DNA of 18,368 nucleotides. Origin: Planctomycetota bacterium. GTDB lineage: Bacteria; Planctomycetota; Planctomycetia; Pirellulales; Pirellulaceae. Shown here in pieces: positions 9,801 to 15,800 of this stretch. The notes beneath the pieces were generated by a model that ran no database searches, was not told the DNA's origin, and was given only the letters and a program-made list of their open reading frames with translations. The position numbers and the translations under genes are program-made. How positions within the stretch are numbered: the first letter of the stretch is position 1; every line of letters starts with the position of its first letter. Where the stretch lies: contig JAPLNJ010000053.1 of the NCBI GenBank assembly GCA_026692885.1, forward strand, positions 1-18,368, written 5' to 3'.

Positions 9801-12800
9801 CTTCGCGGCCAGCAGACGATCGTGTCCTTCGATGTGTTCAACAGCGGCGGTGCGCCGAGCGGAGATCTGCAAGTCCTCTTGCCAAACTACTTGTGGATGT
9901 CGCTGGCCATCGATTCCACCCTGCCGTCCCTCGCTCCGGGGCAGACCACGCGAGTCACGCTGCTGCTGACTCCTCCGGCAGATCTGCCGCTGCAGCGTTA
10001 CGACGGGACGCTGGTCCTGCGCGGCGGAGACGGGAGCCTGCCCATCTCTTTCCAGTTCCGGGCAACCTCCAGCGCCGTCGGCGATCTGCAGATCACGGTG
10101 GACGACGACTACACGTTCTACGTGGCCGGAGCACCCAAGGTGGCCGGTGCCACGGTTCAGCTGCTCGACCCCTACGACAACTCCCTCGTCGTGGCGGCCG
10201 GCACCACCGATGCCGCCGGTGGGGTGCTGCTGCCGAACGTTCCGGAAGGGAGTTACCTGCTGGTCGTGACGGCCGACAAGCACGGCACCTATCGGGCCAC
10301 CTACAACGTGCTGCCGGCCACCGTCAACCAGACCGAGGTGTTCATCGCCCGGGAAACGGTGACGTACCGCTGGACGGTCGTGCCCACGACGATCACGGAC
10401 CAGTACGACATCAAGCTGGAAGCGACGTTTGAGGCCAACGTACCAGTGCCGGTGGTGACGATCGAGGCGCCGCAGGAACTGCCGGCGCTGGAGCCCGGCG
10501 AGAGCGCTCAGATCGACGTGACGCTGACCAACGTGGGCCGGATCGCCGCCGAAGGTGTGGCACTGTCCCTGCCGCAGAATGACCCGGACTTCGTGTTCAC
10601 GCCGCTGGTGCCGAAGATCGGAACACTGCCGGCCATGAGTGCCATCACCGTGCCCGTGACCGTCTATCGGAAGGTCCGCACGGCCGGCCCAGCCTTCGGT
10701 CCGAGCGTCTCTGGCCCCCTGGCGGCGGCGAGCAGCGACTCCGGGTACCCGTACCGCGAAGGCTGCATTCTCTGGCTGGGCGTGCTGTACAACTATGTCT
10801 GCGGCAAAGATCGGGTCTGGCATCAAGTCAATACCGGCATCAAAGTGGGCATCAACGTTTGCGTCGCCCAGGCGATCCTGGAAACGATACCGACCAACTG
10901 GGGCTGGTGGGGATCGGACGGGGGAGATAGCAGCGGACCTAGCGATGGCACCTTCTCTCCGCCCACGGTCAGCAGTGACTCGTGTGACCCTACCCTCAAT
11001 GCCAAGCTCATTGCCATCGCCAAGTGCGTTTGGTCGTTTGTCCCGATTCTCGGTAATCTCCACGGTTATATCGACTGCGGAATGAGCAGTTGGTCGTGCC
11101 TGAGCGATCTTCAGCATGGCCTGGAAAGCGGCATGGACCCCCAGCAAGCCGCGGAAACTTACTCAGACTGCTTGTCCGCCTTCCTGGACTGTACCAAGGC
11201 AGCTGTGAAAGAAACCCCGCTCGGCAAGCTCTATGACCTCGTTAAGTGCGTCTATGACTACTACAAGGCCTCCCAGCCTGAGAGCCAGAACGCTGAGGGT
11301 GCCTACAGGGCATTCAACCCTGCGAGCCAGGACCCGGTGGGCTTCGATCCTCTGGACTGGAGCCAGATGCCTGCCGGACTGTCGCCGGCCGAGGTCATCA
11401 TGTGGCAACGGGCGTCCCGACTGGCCGCGATTCTGAAGGTCTACGACAACTATTTTGGCGACCAGGCGTGGCTCGAAGTTCAGGATACCAGCGCCTTAGG
11501 CGATTGGCTGGATGCTTTCTCGGCCGCGCAGGAGTCGGCCGGCGACCAGGGCCGTTGGGTCTCGCCCGCGGAGCGAGCACAATTGCTGAATTTGCCGCCG
11601 TCGGCACCCTTGACGAGTGCCAGTATCAACCTGTTGATCGACCGCTGGAACCGTACCTTGGACTATGCGCATGCGGGCGTTTTCAACCTGTCGGACGTTC
11701 CGGCCGGTCAGAGCACCGATTTTATCGCACTGGACCAGCGGTTAGTGATCCTGAACGCGGCCAAGAACGCCGTTGCTGCCAGCCAAGCCGAGGGCTTCGA
11801 AGATCCGCTGCAGGCATTGGCGGATGCGCATGCCCGCGTTCAAGAATGGCTTAGCGGCCAGACCGGCGTTTGTGCCAAGGTGCGGATCCAGATCAATCAG
11901 CAGGCGACGATGACCCGCGCGGCGTTCCTGGGCACGCTGGAGATCGACAATGGCAACCAGTCGGCCAGTCTTCAGGGAATTCAGGTGAGCCTGGACATCC
12001 GCGATGAACAGGGCAATCCGGCTAACGACCGGTTCGCCATTACCGGCCCGGAACTGTCCGGCCTGACGGGCGTGGACGGTTTCGGAGTTGTCGGGCCGGG
12101 CGGCCACGGCGTCGCCGAATATACATTCATTCCCAATCGCGAGGCCGCGCCCGACGCACCGACGGTATATCGCATCGGCGGCACGCTACGATATCGGTCG
12201 CCCGAAACCGGTCAGGAGGTGATCGCGCCTCTGCTGCCCTCGACCATCACGGTCTATCCCGACGCGAACCTGAAGCTGAATTACTTCCTGCAACGCGACG
12301 TGATTGGCGACGACCCCTTCACGCCGGAGACCGAACCCTCCGAGCCGTTTACCCTCGGGCTGATCGTGAGCAACACCGGGCACGGGGCGGCCAACAACTT
12401 CACCATCACCTCGGGGCAACCGAAGATCGTCGAGAACCAGAAGGGCCTGTTGGTCGACTTCTTGATCGTCGGTGCCCAAGTCGGCGATGCACCGATCCAG
12501 CCCTCGCTCACGGTCGATTTGGGGAACATCGATCCCGGCCAGAGCCAAGCGGCCCGGTGGCTGCTGACCTCGACCCTCCAGGGACGGTTCGTGGAGTACG
12601 CGGCCAGCTTCGAGCACGTCAACGGGTTGGGTGATCGGCGGCTGTCGTTGATTGATACCGTGCAGATCCACGAATTGATCCACGCGGTCCGCGCCGACCG
12701 GCCGGGCGATGACAAGCAACTCGACTTTCTGGTCAATGATGAACCCGATCCCTACGCCTTGCCAGACACGCTCTACTTGAGCGACGGGTCACAGGCGATT

Positions 12801-15800
12801 GTCAACGTGGCGGTCAACCCCACGGTCGAGCATGCGATCTCGCTGGGCAACCTGCAGACGCACCTCACCGCGGACGTCACCTCGGGCTGGGATTATCTGC
12901 GATTGCCCGATCCGGGAAGCGGGTTCCGCTTGAGCCGCGTGGTGCGCTCGGATGGGAAGGAGCTTGCCGTTGGCGACAACGCCTGGCAGACGCATTACGT
13001 GTTCGCAGAAGCGAACCAATCCTATCACCGCGAGGAGCGGTTGCACCTGCTGGACTACGATAGCACCGGCTCGTATACGCTGTATTATGTCGTGGATGAT
13101 ACGGTTCCTCCCCGGCTGACTCACATCGAGACAGTGACGCCCAATCCGCAGACCGGTCCGGTGTCTTCGCTCGGAGTCGATTTCTCGGAAGAAGTTGATG
13201 CGGCCACGTTGGACTACCGTGACGTGGTACTGACGAGGAATGGTGGCCCCAACCTGGTCACTAGCGCCGTCACGATCACGCACCTCAGCGGCGGGACGTA
13301 CCGCATTGGCGGGCTCGACAGTCTGACGGCTGAAGATGGAAACTATCAGGTGACCGTCGATGCGGCGGGCGTTCAGGACCTGGGCGGGAATGCAGGCACC
13401 AACTCGCTGTCCACATCCTGGGCGAAGGGCACGGTAGCCCCGGTGGTGGTCTCCGTCGGCCCCGTGTCGCCTGACGTGCGTAACCAGTCCGTCTCGGCGA
13501 TTGACGTGGAGTTCTCGACGGCGATCGACGATACCAGCTTCGGCCCCGAAGACCTGACGTTGACGCGCAACGGGGGCGGCAACCTCGTCGATCAGAACAT
13601 CACCATCACGCCGCTGAGCGACCAGGAGTTCCGCATTGGTGGCTTGGACAGCCTGACCGCCGCAGAGGGCGCGTATGTGCTGCGCATCACGGCCGCGGGC
13701 ATTCGCGATACCGGCGGCCGCAGTGGCATCGGCTCGAACGAGGCCCGCTGGACGATGGATACGACCGTCCCCACGCTGACCGGCGTCGAGCACCTGGCCA
13801 CCAATCCGCGCAACACGGTGGTGATGAAACTGGACGTCAGCTTCTCCGAACCAATCGATCCTGCCACGTTCGATTGGCACGCTGTGACGCTGACGCGCAA
13901 CGGCGGTTCCAACCTGATCACCAGTGCTGTTCAAATCGTCCCGATTAGCACCACGGCGTACAGCATCCGTGAGTTCAACTGGGTGGTCGGGCAAGAGGGC
14001 ACATATTCCTTAAGCGTGGATGCCGCGGGAATTCAAGACTTGGCTGGGAACGCGGGCACGGGAACCGCGTCGGAAACGTGGGTGATGGACACGACCGCTC
14101 CGGCCGCTCCCACCGGTCTGGCGATTTCGCCCGACCGCGGTGTCTCGGCCACCGATGGCCTGACAAACACCACACGACTCCTCGTCTCGGGCACAGTACT
14201 GGAGCCGGGGCTGCGGATTCACGTCTCGGATACAACCAACGGTGCCGATCTCGGCATAGCCACCAGCAACGCGACAGGTTTTACTCTGTCTGTGGACTTG
14301 GGCACCGCCGGCACGCATCAGCTGGTGATTCAAGCGGTCGATCCGGCAGGGAACTTCGCCACGACCGCCTTCCTGGACGTGTTTGTCGATCTGCCCGTGC
14401 CTGCGCTGACGCGAATCGCTGGCGTCTATCCGGGTGAACGACGCTACACACCTGTAGATCAACTGGAGATTGATTTCTCGGAAGTTTTGGCTGCGGGCAG
14501 CTTCGGTCTGGACGACTTGCAGTTGAGGCGCAACGGCCTCGATGTGCCCCTCAACCCAGCTACAGTTACGATCACTCCCGTCACAGGGACGCCAACCGCT
14601 TTCATCATTAGCGGCCTGACAGGCGTGACCGGAGAGCTCGGACAGTACGAACTGGAGCTCGGCTTGGCTGGGGTCACCGACCCGGCCGGCAACACCGGAC
14701 AAGGCGCGGCGAATTTGACGTGGACGCTTGCGCAGCGTGATACGGTCCCCCCAACCGTGGTTGAGGTGGTCGTCCAGGATGGCCAAACACAGCCGCTCCG
14801 TGTTGACAAGATCGAAATCCGGTTGTCGGAGCCGATGTCGGTGGCGGCCATGCTCGCGGACGGCTCGATAGGGTCGTCGATCTTGTTGGCAGCGCTGGAT
14901 TCGCACAACAGGGTTACCGAGTTCATTTCGTTGAACGCAGAGCAGTTCTCCTACGATCAGGTCACGCACACGCTCACCTGGCTTTTGAATCGCTTTGGTG
15001 GAACACAATCGCTCGCGCCGAGCCGCTATGAATTGCAGCTCGATGTCCGCCGATTTACCGACTTGGCTGGCAATCCACTGGTGGGAAACGGAGGGGGCAC
15101 AGTGTCGTTCGGCGTGCCGAGCTTCAGCGCCCCTCTGAATCTTTCGTCTGTCGGCGCTGACATTCAGGTCAACGCTTACTCGGTGCCATCGCTAGCGGAC
15201 TTCAACGGCGATGGGCTTGACGATTTGATCGTGGGCGAGAAGGCGGCTGATGGTAGCGGTAAGATTCGCGTTTATCTGAATACGAGTAGCAGCACCAGCC
15301 CAATCTATGCCAGTGCTTCTTACGTGCAACTTGATGGCCAAGATTTGGCCGTTCCGTCGTCCGGTTGCCTCGGTGTGTTCCCGCGGCTCGTGGATTGGGA
15401 CGGCGATGGCCGCAAGGACCTGGTGGTTGGCCTTGCGGATGGGAGCCTGGAGTTCTTCCGTAACGTGGATACCGGCCACGGCGTGACGCTCACCCAGGGA
15501 CGTTTCATTCAGGCGGGCGACCCGGGTGCGAAGTCGAACATAAACGTCGGCGCACGCACCACGTTCGACGTGGTGGACTGGAACGATGACGGTCGGGCAG
15601 ACCTGGTGGTCGGCGCTCTGGATGGCCAGGTGCGAGTTTACCTCAACCAGGCCAACGGCGGTGAACCTGACTTGGCGGCGCCGTTGACGATTCAGGCAGC
15701 GGCGAGCAACCTCGTGGTTCCCAGCGGACGCTCCAGCGTGGCGGTGTACGACCTTAACGGGGATGGCCGCAAGGATGTGGTGGTCGGGAACACCGAGGGA

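Noticed and set aside
10935..11100. Transmembrane helix in the Cys-rich region
   Set aside because: The hydrophobic stretch around KCVWSFVPILGNLHGY is short and broken by Lys, Pro, Asn and His. It fits a buried helix better than a membrane span.
9465..11147. Minus-strand open frame of about 560 codons
   Set aside because: Same explanation; it overlaps well-supported sandwich domains and the Cys-rich core on the plus strand and shows no domain.
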